A stretch of DNA of 64,000 nucleotides from Actinopolyspora erythraea (GTDB lineage: Bacteria > Actinomycetota > Actinomycetes > Mycobacteriales > Pseudonocardiaceae): positions 2,418,001-2,482,000 of the forward strand of contig NZ_CP022752.1 in assembly GCF_002263515.1 (NCBI RefSeq), read 5' to 3'. The position numbers and the translations under genes are program-made. How positions within the stretch are numbered: the first letter of the stretch is position 1; every line of letters starts with the position of its first letter. The notes under the pieces are model-generated. The model was not told where the DNA came from, did no database searches, and worked only from the letters and a program-made list of their open reading frames with translations. This document shows positions 43,479 to 52,093 of this stretch, piece by piece.

Positions 43479-43504
43479 ACGCTGAGCTCTTGATCGCAGG
43501 TCAG
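43456..43504 (+). repeat. Left terminal inverted repeat of a Tn3-family element
   Basis: A 49-bp repeat beginning GGAGAAGAGTCGTGAGAAAT. It matches the reverse complement of 47856-47904 at 45 of 49 positions. The GGGG/GGAG outer end is typical of Tn3-family termini. The flanking 5 bp (GTCCG) are not repeated on the other side, so no target-site duplication remains. Confidence 0.85.
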
Positions 43505-43803
43505 TGTGCTTGCCCGTCCTGGCCGCGCTGCAGCGTGCGTTAGACGGTCGGCCGGCAGACGGAGAGCAGCTCGGTGAGATCGGTGATGCTGTAGTCGCCG
43601 CTGGCGTGCATCCGCCACAGTTCGGCCTGCTGCTTCAGCGAAAGCTTGGGTTGTTTGCCGCGCAGCTTGCCCTCGCCTTGGCTACGGCCATGCCTTCGAG
43701 GTGCGCATCCGCAGCAGGTCGACCTCGAATTCGGCGAAGGTGGCCGGGATGTTGAAAGACATCTTCCCCATCGGGTCGGCCGGACTGAGATTGTCACCGT
43801 ACT
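43505..43803 (-). pseudogene. Serine recombinase (Tn3 resolvase) C-terminal remnant
   Basis: On the minus strand one frame reads DPMGKMSFNIPATFAEFEVDLLRMRT, the dimer-helix region of Tn3 resolvase/invertase proteins. The next frame continues with GKLRGKQPKLSLKQQAELW and the HTH YSITDLTELLSVCRPTV. A frameshift separates them near 43690. The following Tyr codon is TAA, after which RTLQRG would have ended the protein at the inverted repeat. The catalytic N-terminal half is absent. Confidence 0.8.
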
Positions 43804-43926
43804 GGGGGACTGAGGCAGCCCTGGTCAGAGGAACACCAGCTCGTGGCTTCGTCTCGTGTCCGTATCGGGCGGGCGGTGCTGTCTCAATGGGGGTCCTCTT
43901 CGAATCATGGTCAATTTCTCGGCTGA

Positions 43927-43958
43927 CTGAGTAATCAGCTAGTATCCTGAGTATGCAG
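43927..43958. promoter_or_regulatory. Paired operator at the TetR gene start
   Basis: CTGAGTAATCAG (43927-43938) and CTGAGTATGCAG (43947-43958) are 12-bp near-palindromes exactly 20 bp apart, two helical turns. The second overlaps the TetR start codon and a TAGTAT -10-like element lies between them. This fits autorepression by the TetR protein. Confidence 0.55.
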
Positions 43959-44642
43959 TCAGTTCCGGATGAAGATCGCACGGCACGGGCGCGGATCCGG
44001 GATGCCGCGCTTGCGCGCTTCGCCGAAAACGGCATGGACGGAACGAGCCTGAAGACGGTTGCCGAGGACGCAGGGGTCTCGCAGGCGCTGGTCTTTTACC
44101 ATTTCGGCTCCAAGGACGCGCTGCGCGAGGCGTGTGACACGTATGTGATCCAGGCGTTCGGCGGGCTAGACCGGTTCGGTTGGGACAGCGGCGAGATCAC
44201 CAAGCCGGATTTCATGGAACAGCTCTTCACCCAGAGCTCGCCCGTCATCCGCTATATCGCCCGTGCCATGGTCGAAGACTCCGAGGTGGCGTCCGCGTTG
44301 TTCGACACCAACGCGGGTGTAGCAGAGGAATTCCTCGTCGACATCGCGCCCGAGCGATTTCCCGCCGGATCGGTCAAGGCGTGTGACGCCGCCGCCGTCA
44401 TGACCGCGATGCACATGGCAACGGTCGTGCTGCACGAGCATCTCTCCCGGCGGATGGGCGAAGACGTCCTCACCCCGAAGAACTCCCCCCGCATCGGTAT
44501 GGCTTTGTTCGACATCTACGCGGTTATGGGCGAGTTCGTCGCATCGAGTGTCGGTGAAGGCATTCGCAGCGCGGTGGACAGCCAGCAGATGCACAACGCT
44601 GAGTCTTCTCCCTCCTCGACGAACGGAGGACACGATGAATGA
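43953..44642 (+). CDS. TetR-family repressor of the ABC exporter
   Basis: A 229-residue TetR protein: RARIRDAALARFAENGMDG, SLKTVAEDAGVSQALVFYHF and GSKDALREACDTYV form the DNA-binding domain; the C-terminal ligand domain is of the actinobacterial exporter-linked type. ATG 43953 lies inside a paired operator. Its stop overlaps the ATPase start (44635), so regulator and exporter are one transcription and translation unit: substrate binding would relieve repression of the pump. Confidence 0.88.
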   Translation: MQSVPDEDRTARARIRDAALARFAENGMDGTSLKTVAEDAGVSQALVFYHFGSKDALREACDTYVIQAFGGLDRFGWDSGEITKPDFMEQLFTQSSPVIRYIARAMVEDSEVASALFDTNAGVAEEFLVDIAPERFPAGSVKACDAAAVMTAMHMATVVLHEHLSRRMGEDVLTPKNSPRIGMALFDIYAVMGEFVASSVGEGIRSAVDSQQMHNAESSPSSTNGGHDE

Positions 44643-45555
44643 GGCGATTCGCATCGAGGGCCTGATCAAGACGTTCGGGCAGAGCCGGGCGCTCGACGGG
44701 CTCGACATGATGGTGGGAACCGGCGAGGTGCACGGCTTCCTGGGACCGAACGGCGCCGGGAAGACGACGACCCTGCGGGTCCTGCTGGGTCTGATGAATG
44801 CGGACGCCGGGACCGCCCGGCTGCTGGGCGAGAATCCGTGGGAGAAGGCGGTCGAGTTGCACCGTCGGCTGGCCTACGTGCCCGGCGACATCAACATGTG
44901 GCCCGACCTTACCGGCGGAGAGGTCATCGACCTGCTATGCCGGCTGCGCGGCACCATCGACCAGCAGCGCAAAGAGACGCTCATCGAGCGCTTCCAACTG
45001 GATCCGAGCAAGAAAACCCGCGCCTACTCCAAGGGCAACCGGCAGAAGGTGGCGCTCGTGGCGGCACTCGCCTCCGACGTAGAACTGTTCATCCTTGACG
45101 AGCCGACCTCCGGGCTCGACCCGCTGATGGAGGCCGCCTTCCGGGAGTGCATCGCCGAGGAGAAGGCCAAGGGCCGCACCATCCTGCTCTCCAGCCACCT
45201 CCTCTCCGAGGTCGAGACCCTCTGCGACCGAGTGAGCATCATCCGGGCCGGCCGGATCGTGGAGGCCGGATCCTTGGAAGAGTTGCGACACCTCACGCGG
45301 ATCTCGGTCGCAGCCAAAGTGGACGCTCCCTCCACCGGACTGGCCTCGCAGCCGGGAGTGCACGAGTTCACCATCGACGGCGACCGGATTCGCTGCCAGG
45401 TCGACTCCGAACACATCGGCGGGGCCGTCGCGTATCTCGGCACACTCGGGCTGCGCGACATCACCACACAACCCCCGACCTTGGAGGAGCTGTTCATTCG
45501 GCACTACCAGACCGACGACCTCGGCTCCGGCGACTCCGCGACGGTGATCCAATGA
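44635..45555 (+). CDS. ABC transporter ATP-binding protein (drug-exporter type)
   Basis: A 306-residue ABC ATPase. Walker A GPNGAGKTTT, Q-loop region, signature YSKGNRQKV in place of LSGGQ, Walker B LFILDEPTSGLDP and the switch His (LLSSHLLSEVE) are all present. A C-terminal extension of about 90 residues is typical of DrrA-type antibiotic exporters. The start overlaps the TetR gene by 8 bp and the stop overlaps the permease start by 4 bp. It powers the permease encoded at 45552. Confidence 0.92.
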   Translation: MNEAIRIEGLIKTFGQSRALDGLDMMVGTGEVHGFLGPNGAGKTTTLRVLLGLMNADAGTARLLGENPWEKAVELHRRLAYVPGDINMWPDLTGGEVIDLLCRLRGTIDQQRKETLIERFQLDPSKKTRAYSKGNRQKVALVAALASDVELFILDEPTSGLDPLMEAAFRECIAEEKAKGRTILLSSHLLSEVETLCDRVSIIRAGRIVEAGSLEELRHLTRISVAAKVDAPSTGLASQPGVHEFTIDGDRIRCQVDSEHIGGAVAYLGTLGLRDITTQPPTLEELFIRHYQTDDLGSGDSATVIQ

Positions 45556-47177
45556 GGGCCCCGACCACCACACTGGCCAGGAACGCACCGGCGAAGGCGG
45601 CGTCGGGCCCGCTGAGCGGCATGCCGCCGCTGATTCGCCTCATCCTGCGCCGCGACCGGGTCTGGCTGCCCGTGTGGCTGATGTTGACCTTCGGGATGGT
45701 GATCAGCCGGGCGAACTCCAGAAGGTCCACCTACCCCGACGCCCAGTCCGTCCGGGACCGCTACAACGACGTCATGCACGACGTCCCCATGTTCAAGCTC
45801 TTCCAGGGACCGGCCTACGAGATGGACCGCGACTCCCTGGTCGTCCAGGAGACCATCGCCGGTGCCACCCTGATCGCCGCGCTCGGTGCGGTGATCTTCG
45901 TCGTGCGGCACACCCGGCGTGAGGAGCAATCCGGCAGGAAGGAACTGGTGGGATCCACGGCAGTGGGCCGGCATGCCCAGCTCGGTGCGGCACTGATTGT
46001 CGTGCTCGGTTCCGGGGCGCTTCTGGGGCTGCTCTCCACCGTCGGGATGTCCAGCGTCGGCATGCCGGTCGTCGGGTCGTTCGCCTTCGGGTTGGTCGTG
46101 ATGGGCGCGGTCTGGGTGGCAGCGAGCATGGCGGCCGTCGCCGCCCAGCTGACGGAGAACGCGCGAGCCGCCAGCGTCGGCGCCTTCGCGCTTTTCTTCG
46201 GCATGCACTTCGTGCGGGGCGCGGCCGATATGGGTGGCGGCTTCACGAAGTGGCTGGGCTGGCTGGTCCCCAATGGCTGGCTGGTGCGCTCCCGCCCCTT
46301 CTCCGACGAGCGATGGTGGACATTCCTACTCGTGGCGCTGCTCGTCGGCGTCCTGCTGTGGGCCGCCGGGCGCCTCGCCGCCCGCCGGGACCTCGGTGCG
46401 GGAGTGATGCCGGACCAGCCCGGTCCGGACCGGGCCGCCCCTGGACTGCGCAGCACGGCCGCACTGACCTGGCGGCTCCACCGCGGCATGGCGACGACAT
46501 GGTTGCTGGCCGCCATCGCCATCAGCCTGCCCACCGGGTTCGCCGGCGCTGGCGCCATGGAACAGTACGCCGACAGTGAGCAGATGCGCGAGTGGGCGAA
46601 CGCGATGGGAGCGAACAACAACGGCGAGGTGTTCTTCACCTACATCGCTTTCACCATGTGCTTCCCCATCACCATGTACGCCCTCATGACACTGCTGCGT
46701 CTGAGCGGTGAGGAGACCGAAGGGCACGCCGAGATCCTGCTAAGCACCCCCGTCAGCCGTATCCGCTGGGCCGTCGGTCACCTGCTGGTCGCCCTGGTCG
46801 TGCCGACGGCCCTACTGATCGTCGCCGGCCTGGGCTTCGGCATAGGCAGCGACAACGTCGGCGACATGCTGACGACCACCACCAGCCTGATCCCGGCCGT
46901 GTGGGTAATGGTGGGGATCGCCATGGCGGCCTACGGCCTGATCGGCCGGCGTGGCGTGGTCGTGGGCTGGGCTGCCCTGGTGGCCGCCCTGACCGTCGAG
47001 TTCGGCCAGCACGTGGGCTGGCCGGAGTGGGTGTTCAAGACGTTCTCCCCTTTCGCCCACGTGCTGCCATTCCTCGGGCCGCCCAGCGCGCTGACTCTGG
47101 GCACGCTCACTCTCATCGCGGTGGCACTCATTGCGGTCGGCCTTGCCGGACTCCGCCGCCGCGATCTGCCCACCTGA
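45552..47177 (+). CDS. ABC exporter permease, TnrB3-like
   Basis: A 541-residue membrane protein with about 12 hydrophobic segments in two similar halves, for example TLIAALGAVIFVVRHTRREEQSGRKELV in the first and LRLSGEETEGHAEILLSTPVSRIRWAVGH in the second. This two-half architecture matches the tetronasin-resistance permease TnrB3 and related polyketide exporters. The ATG at 45552 overlaps the ATPase stop (ATGA). Together with the ATPase it would export hydrophobic antibiotics. It ends 50 bp before the transposase remnant of the element. Confidence 0.87.
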   Translation: MRAPTTTLARNAPAKAASGPLSGMPPLIRLILRRDRVWLPVWLMLTFGMVISRANSRRSTYPDAQSVRDRYNDVMHDVPMFKLFQGPAYEMDRDSLVVQETIAGATLIAALGAVIFVVRHTRREEQSGRKELVGSTAVGRHAQLGAALIVVLGSGALLGLLSTVGMSSVGMPVVGSFAFGLVVMGAVWVAASMAAVAAQLTENARAASVGAFALFFGMHFVRGAADMGGGFTKWLGWLVPNGWLVRSRPFSDERWWTFLLVALLVGVLLWAAGRLAARRDLGAGVMPDQPGPDRAAPGLRSTAALTWRLHRGMATTWLLAAIAISLPTGFAGAGAMEQYADSEQMREWANAMGANNNGEVFFTYIAFTMCFPITMYALMTLLRLSGEETEGHAEILLSTPVSRIRWAVGHLLVALVVPTALLIVAGLGFGIGSDNVGDMLTTTTSLIPAVWVMVGIAMAAYGLIGRRGVVVGWAALVAALTVEFGQHVGWPEWVFKTFSPFAHVLPFLGPPSALTLGTLTLIAVALIAVGLAGLRRRDLPT

Positions 47178-47299
47178 CCGCGCGGTGCGGTTCCTCACCA
47201 CTCCCGCGAGGAACCGCACACCAGCGCTGCGGCCAACATGGCTCACGCACGGCGGCCGGCCGACGCATCACCGGAGGAGCCCCGCCGTGCTGATACGCC

Positions 47300-47832
47300 A
47301 AGGGATCCCCTGTGTACAGAGATTCAGAGCTCGTCGTCGGAGCCGTTGGGATCAACTGCGCCAGCACCGTCTTCAACCCCGCAGTCACGGTTATCGAGGC
47401 GCGCGAGAGCCTCGGCAACGACCGCAACCGAGTCCTGGCCGACTCACGCTCGGCACGGCGGATCAGGTTTTCCCGCACCAGCGCGTCGAACGCGTCCAGG
47501 GTGTCGTCGGTGGCTCGCTGGGTCAGCACACGCACGACCGCCACCAGCGTGGCCGTCTTCCGTGCCGGGCTCAGCCCATGAATCGTGGAGATCTCGGAGC
47601 CGAGCCCGTAGCGGGCCAGCTGCCACAGCCGGTTCGGCGGGATCTGGGAGACATCCACCTTGCCAGCGCGAACGCGCGGAGCTCGCCCAGCCGTTCGACC
47701 TGTCGTGTCAGTTCCGTGGGCGTGTTGTCCGTCGGGCCTCGCCGCAGCCGTTCCAACTCCGACTGCGACGGCGCACCCCGTGAACCGGCCGAACGCCTCC
47801 ACCTGCTCAGCACTCAGAAACTCCAGCGACAC
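47300..47832 (-). pseudogene. Tn3-family transposase remnant
   Basis: The GTG at 47832 begins SLEFLSAEQVEAFGRFTG, the usual N-terminus of Tn3 transposases (DUF4158). Then most of the next 300 residues is missing. Another frame holds APSQSELERL and PTELTRQVERLGELRAFAL, and the first frame resumes with KVDVSQIPPNRLWQLARYGLG and RKTATLVAVVRVL. The catalytic DDE domain is absent. It starts 24 bp inside the right inverted repeat, as expected for an element end. Confidence 0.78.
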
Positions 47833-47855
47833 GGCCCCGCATCCGACACCACGCG

Positions 47856-47904
47856 CTGACCTGCGATCAAGAGCCTAGCGTTCAATTTCTCACGGCTCTT
47901 CCCC
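47856..47904 (-). repeat. Right terminal inverted repeat of the Tn3-family element
   Basis: Read on the minus strand it begins GGGGAAGAGCCGTGAGAAAT. It is the inverted partner of 43456-43504 with four mismatches. The outer flank reads AGAAC, different from the left flank. Confidence 0.85.
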
Positions 47905-48168
47905 AGAACCCCGTGCCCGGCTCGTCCCGGCGCCGGCTCACCGGCGCCCTCAGCAGACTGCTCGGCTCCTCGTGACGACGCACACCTTCGACGATCGTTC
48001 GTGACGGAACCGGTCACCGAGGCGGTCGCGGCCCGTAAAACCCAGCGGTGGCCCGCGACGTCGACGATCAGAGCCAACTGGCCGGGCGAGGTCACACCAG
48101 GCAACCACGCTCACCAGAGCACGCCCGAACGCATGACCACCGGAGCATCCTCCCAGCGGAGACGCCGG

Positions 48169-48765
48169 CTAGTGGGGAGGCCGGGTCATGCACCACGTGC
48201 GCGGTCCCCCGCCGGGCAGTCGAACGTCGGCGGTGATCACGAAGCCCAGACGCTGATAGAACCGCACGTTGTGTTCAAGGGAGGTCTCCAGGAAGGCAGT
48301 CGCGCCGACGCGGTCGGCTTCTTCCAGACCGGGCCGGATCACCGCGCTGCCCAGACCTTTCCCCTGATGACCGGGGTCGACTCCGACCGTGCCGAGAAAC
48401 CACACCGGCTCCTGGGGCCGGTGCGGCGACATCGCCCGCTCGGCTTCCTCGGCGAACGGTACACGGTCACCAGCCAGCTCGGCGAACCTCGGAGCCAGCT
48501 CGGTGAACACGGCACCGACCTCGGTGCTGTCGGGAGTGGTCCACACCGAGACCGCCTCGCAGTCCTCGGTGACCCACACCCGGCCGTGCTCCAGACCGAT
48601 GCGGGACACGAACAACTCCTGGAACGCCTCCAGACGACGCTGGTGCTCGTCGGCGGCGATGGTGTGCCGCGTCCACGGGTAGTCGGCGAAGGCACGACCG
48701 AGCGTGCGCACGGCCGCTCCCACATCGGCACGCGTAGCCGGACGCACAGGCGACACCGAAACCAA
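48169..48765 (-). CDS. GNAT-family N-acetyltransferase
   Basis: A 198-residue GNAT protein: PATRADVGAAVRTLGRAF at the start, the acetyl-CoA-binding motif A as TVGVDPGHQGKGLGSAVI (Q/RxxGxG/A), and FLETSLEHNVRFYQRLGFV near the end. It belongs to the group related to AAC(6')-like or toxin-neutralising enzymes of actinomycetes. TTG 48765 has GAGGAG six bases upstream; GTG 48756 is the alternative. Substrate unknown. It begins 264 bp from the right end of the Tn3 element and is convergent with nothing recognisable. Confidence 0.85.
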   Translation of the reverse strand: MVSVSPVRPATRADVGAAVRTLGRAFADYPWTRHTIAADEHQRRLEAFQELFVSRIGLEHGRVWVTEDCEAVSVWTTPDSTEVGAVFTELAPRFAELAGDRVPFAEEAERAMSPHRPQEPVWFLGTVGVDPGHQGKGLGSAVIRPGLEEADRVGATAFLETSLEHNVRFYQRLGFVITADVRLPGGGPRTWCMTRPPH

Positions 48766-49135
48766 AGACCGCTCCTCGAAGTAGACGTCGAACCGGGCAG
48801 AACACGGCGAAACCGCACCACGGCTGTGCCGGTCACCGAGCCGAAGCGAACACCGACCGTGATCCCCCTGCCAACGCCTTCCGAACGCCACGAGTTCCAG
48901 CAGACCCGACCGAGGCCACCCCGAGGCGGCAGAACCCGCGACGACCACGGGATCGCCACCACATCCCACCCGGCTCGGACCAAGCACTCGCGGCGGTACG
49001 AAGCAGGGAGACCCCATGGCGCCGAACCTCGACCGCGCATCGCACCGGGGCAACACCCTGTCACACGCCCCCGAACCCCCGTACGGGACCCTGGAACGGA
49101 ACCGTTCCACCGTGCTCACCCAGGGGAGGTCGCCG
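48766..49135. other. Divergent intergenic region, no gene recognised
   Basis: This is 370 bp between the leftward acetyltransferase and the rightward lipoprotein. It should hold both promoters. In-frame extensions of the lipoprotein back to 49016 are not supported by a ribosome site or a plausible signal peptide. Confidence 0.4.
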
Positions 49136-50137
49136 TTGCGCCGCCTGATCACCGTGTTCCTGGCCGCGGCCGCCCTGCTGACCGCGTGCTCCGACGACAG
49201 CGGATCCCGCCCACTGCAGGTCACCGACCAACTCACCTCGGCCACGCCGGCCCCCGCCCCCGAACCGCGAACCGAACCGGCGGGCACGGTCGTACCGGCC
49301 CCGGCCACCCGCGACGTCACCCTCCTGCCCGAACACCACACCCTCGCCCTGGCCGCCGCCGACCAACCCCGGATCGAGCTGTTCGACACCCAAGATCCCC
49401 GCGGAACTCCCCGCATCGTCCAACTCCCCGCGCCAGCGAACTCACTGCACCCCACCCCCGACGGCGACACGCTGCTGGCGGCCCTGCCCCAAGCCGACAC
49501 CGTCGTACGCATCGACCTCCGGAACGCGCGGATCAGCCAGCGCATCGACGTGCCCGGTGACCCAGCCGACGCCCTCGAGGTCGGCAGCCGGCTCTTCGTC
49601 AGCCGCCCCGGCGAGGACGACGTCGCCATCCTGCGCGACGGACGGATCCAACAACGCGTCAACGGCTTCCCCGGAGCCGACGACCTTGTACGGCGCGGCT
49701 CCACAGTCGTCGTGCTCGACCGACTCACCACGTCGCTGACCCCCGTCGAGATCAGCTCCGGCGACAAGCAGCCCGCGCTGCGCGCGGGTGAGGGCGCCAC
49801 CAACGCGGTCGCCGACGAATTCGGACGCGTGCTGGCCATCGACACCCGCGGCGAGGAGATCATGGCCTTCGCCGCCGAACCGCTGATCATGAAGCAGCGC
49901 TACCCCGTCACCGGCTCCCCTTACGGACTCGCGTTCGCACCCAGGCGCGATCTAGCCTGGGTCACACTGACAGCACGCAACCAGCTCGTCGGCTACGACG
50001 TGGCCGGAGGGGAACCACGAGAAGTCCACCGTCTACCCACGGTCAGACAACCGGAGTCGACGGCGGTGAACCCCGCTACCGGGACGGTCTACATCGCCTC
50101 GGCAACCGGGGACGGCCTACAGGTGGTGCGAAATTGA
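49136..50137 (+). CDS. Beta-propeller lipoprotein
   Basis: A 333-residue exported protein. MRRLITVFLAAAALLTAC is a lipoprotein signal with Cys18 as lipid site. After a Pro/Ala/Glu linker, the mature part carries repeated strands such as TPDGDTLLAALPQADTVVRIDL, SRPGEDDVAIL and NPATGTVYIASATGDGLQVV, typical of YNCE/WD-like beta-propellers. TTG 49136, seven bases after AGGGGAGG, is the start that puts the signal peptide at the N-terminus. It overlaps the next gene by 4 bp. It probably binds a ligand or partner at the outer face of the membrane. Confidence 0.8.
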   Translation: MRRLITVFLAAAALLTACSDDSGSRPLQVTDQLTSATPAPAPEPRTEPAGTVVPAPATRDVTLLPEHHTLALAAADQPRIELFDTQDPRGTPRIVQLPAPANSLHPTPDGDTLLAALPQADTVVRIDLRNARISQRIDVPGDPADALEVGSRLFVSRPGEDDVAILRDGRIQQRVNGFPGADDLVRRGSTVVVLDRLTTSLTPVEISSGDKQPALRAGEGATNAVADEFGRVLAIDTRGEEIMAFAAEPLIMKQRYPVTGSPYGLAFAPRRDLAWVTLTARNQLVGYDVAGGEPREVHRLPTVRQPESTAVNPATGTVYIASATGDGLQVVRN

Positions 50138-50355
50138 CCGACATCGGCCCCGCGGGAGCGGATCCCGACTGGGAGTACCAGCCGCTGCGCCTACCAGCCG
50201 GGGTGTCCCGGCTCAGCGCGGCGACCCGACTGAGTATCCACGCGGAGTTCGCCGGCTGGGAGCTCTCCCGCGTACTGCTGTACTCCGACGGCACGCGCAA
50301 GGTGTGGCTGCGCCGCAGGCGCACCACCCCCGGCCTGCCGAACCCTCTCCCCTGA
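50134..50355 (+). CDS. DUF5703 family small protein
   Basis: A 73-residue protein of the actinobacterial DUF5703 family: DWEYQPLRLPAGVSRLSAA, IHAEFAGWELSRVLLYSDG and RKVWLRRR are its hallmarks. TTG 50134 overlaps the lipoprotein stop, so it is translated in step with it. Function is unknown; the pairing with a lipoprotein is common enough in actinomycetes to be meaningful but not diagnostic. Confidence 0.8.
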   Translation: MTDIGPAGADPDWEYQPLRLPAGVSRLSAATRLSIHAEFAGWELSRVLLYSDGTRKVWLRRRRTTPGLPNPLP

Positions 50356-50451
50356 CCAGGGGAACGCGCCGCCGAGCCAGCCACCGCCTCTCACAGGGCC
50401 CGCGCCGGTGCTGCCCCGCCCGCTGCGTCCCCGAGCCACGAGTTCGAGGAG

Positions 50452-51501
50452 TCAAGGAACCCGGTGGAACCAGTCCTCGGTGGCGAACTTCTCGGCGATC
50501 AACTCCTCGGCGCGGCGTTGTTCCGCGTCGGTGATCCGGTCGTCGAACGAGCCGTAGCGAGAACGGAACCCCTCCGCGAGGCGGTCGATCACGACCCCGC
50601 GCTCCAGCCCGGTCTGCCGTCGCAGCGGATCGACCCGCTTGACCGCACTGCCGACCCCCTTGTCAGACAGCTTCACACCACCGACCCGCAGCACCTGCCC
50701 CAACTTCTCCGCGTCCACGTCGTAGGACATCGTCACGTGGTGCAACACCGCCCCGGCCGAGACACGCTTCTGCGCGGCACCACCGATCTTGCCTCCATCG
50801 GAGGTGATGTCGTTGAGCGGCTGATACCACACGTTCAGCCCCAGCTCACGCAGCACCTCCAGCACCCAGTCGTCGAGGAAGGCGTAGGAGTCGGCGAACG
50901 ACATCCCCGCCACCAACGAGCTCGGCGCGTACAGCGAGTAGGTCACTGTGTTGCCCGGCTCGACGAACATCGCACCTCCACCGGTGATGCGACGGACCAC
51001 CTCGATCCCGTAGTTCTCGGCCGCGAGCATGTCCACTTCGTTGCGCACCGACTGGAAACTGCCGATGATCACCGAGGGTGCGGCCCACTCCCAGAACCGC
51101 AGCGTAGGAGGCCTACTCTCCGCGGCCACCTCCTCGGCCAGCACCTGGTCCAACGCCATGTGCATCAGTGGGGACCGGGCCGGCTCCCGAACCAGCCGCC
51201 ACTCGTGGTCCAACCAGCCCGTCGACCCGGTCACGGCACGTCGCACGGCCACCGCCACGGACTCGGCGGTGAACCCCACCATCCGGGCCCGCGGGTCCAT
51301 CCCCGCGCGGATCAACCCGGTCAACGTCTCGGTGTCCGCGTTCACGGCGGCACCCACCAACGACCTGTTGAGCTCCTCCAGGGCCTCGTCGGGCTCCAGG
51401 AAGAAGTCACCACTGACGCGGACCCGGCTCAACCGCCCGTCGGCGACCTCCACGTCAGCGGCCACCAGCTTGCCGTCCGGAACCTTGTACTCACCGTGCA
51501 C
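50452..51501 (-). CDS. Lipoate-protein ligase A family protein (LplA with N-terminal accessory domain)
   Basis: A 349-residue protein. An N-terminal LplA-C-like accessory domain (VHGEYKVPDGKLVAADVEV; SGDFFLEPDEAL) precedes the catalytic domain (PLMHMALDQVLAEEV; RRITGGGAMFVEPGN; Lys in DGGKIGGAAQKR; HHVTMSYDVD). It should attach lipoate or a fatty acid to E2 or GcvH lysines, or transfer octanoyl groups. GTG 51501 with AGGAG upstream fits relatives that start with HGEYKVP; longer frames from 51678 are rejected. Confidence 0.88.
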   Translation of the reverse strand: MHGEYKVPDGKLVAADVEVADGRLSRVRVSGDFFLEPDEALEELNRSLVGAAVNADTETLTGLIRAGMDPRARMVGFTAESVAVAVRRAVTGSTGWLDHEWRLVREPARSPLMHMALDQVLAEEVAAESRPPTLRFWEWAAPSVIIGSFQSVRNEVDMLAAENYGIEVVRRITGGGAMFVEPGNTVTYSLYAPSSLVAGMSFADSYAFLDDWVLEVLRELGLNVWYQPLNDITSDGGKIGGAAQKRVSAGAVLHHVTMSYDVDAEKLGQVLRVGGVKLSDKGVGSAVKRVDPLRRQTGLERGVVIDRLAEGFRSRYGSFDDRITDAEQRRAEELIAEKFATEDWFHRVP

Positions 51502-51729
51502 CTCACACCTCGCTCCTGCCGTACCGTCATCGGGCCGGAAACCAACTCTAAGCAGCGCAACCGTGGCACACGCCCAGGACCTGGGCGAAGTTGTGAGATG
51601 CGGAACGAGCATCCGATGACATTCCTCATTCCGGGTGCGTTTACCCCCGGGACACCCGAATCGGAGTGCGCGGGCCACTCCGGGGCCGCATCATGGTCGG
51701 ATACACCCCTTCCGATAAGGAGCAGCTCC

Positions 51730-51906
51730 GTGCACCCCGAACAGAACGAAGCGGCACACCCGGCCCCAGCGACCCCCGTGGAACAGGCACTGCGCACAGC
51801 CGCGCGGTGGATACCGCGGCAGAGCGCCTACCACTTCAGCGACACCACCACGATGTGGGAACCGGACGATCTCGAGGACACCCACTTCGTCCGTGGCTAT
51901 GATTGA
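51730..51906 (+). CDS. Small hypothetical protein
   Basis: A 58-residue protein that I do not recognise. It is hydrophilic and Pro/Glu-rich at the start, then VEQALRTAARWIPRQSAYHFSD and a C-terminal acidic EPDDLEDTHFVRGYD. GTG 51730 has AAGGAG seven bases upstream, which makes it a real gene in my view. It is divergent from the lipoate ligase and convergent with the acyl-CoA ligase. No cleavage or membrane signal is visible. Confidence 0.6.
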   Translation: MHPEQNEAAHPAPATPVEQALRTAARWIPRQSAYHFSDTTTMWEPDDLEDTHFVRGYD

Positions 51907-51953
51907 TTCATGCTTCGTTTTTCTCGTGCTCGTGTTGTGGTGATGTGTTTTCG

Positions 51954-51972
51954 TTCAACACTGAAACAACAG
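51954..51972. repeat. 19-bp AT-rich repeat, first copy
   Basis: TTCAACACTGAAACAACAG in a 187-bp gap between convergent genes. An identical copy is at 56835-56853, also between convergent genes and also in an unusually AT-rich surrounding. It sits within an imperfect GTTGT...ACAAC hairpin. Confidence 0.7.
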
Positions 51973-52093
51973 TAACAACAAACAAGCGTGGTGACGGACC
52001 TCAGCTCTGAAACGAACAAGACTCCGTCACCGGGTCAGCCGGTCCCGCGCGTGCTTCGACGCCCACCCCCGGTGAGGAAGCCTCGGAGGCGGG

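Larger units (their letters stand above)
43456..47904. mobile_element. Decayed Tn3-family transposon carrying a TetR-ABC exporter cargo
   Basis: This is a 4449-bp unit bounded by 49-bp inverted repeats. Inside the left end is a broken resolvase, inside the right end a broken Tn3 transposase starting 24 bp from the repeat. Between them are an intact TetR regulator, ABC ATPase and ABC permease (43953-47177). The layout transposase-cargo-resolvase is classic for Tn3 relatives. Both recombination genes are pseudogenes and the element lacks a target duplication, so it is fixed; the exporter cargo is what has been kept. Confidence 0.82.

Noticed and set aside
43451..47909. 5-bp target-site duplication around the Tn3 element
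   Set aside because: Flanks read GTCCG on the left and AGAAC on the right; no match.
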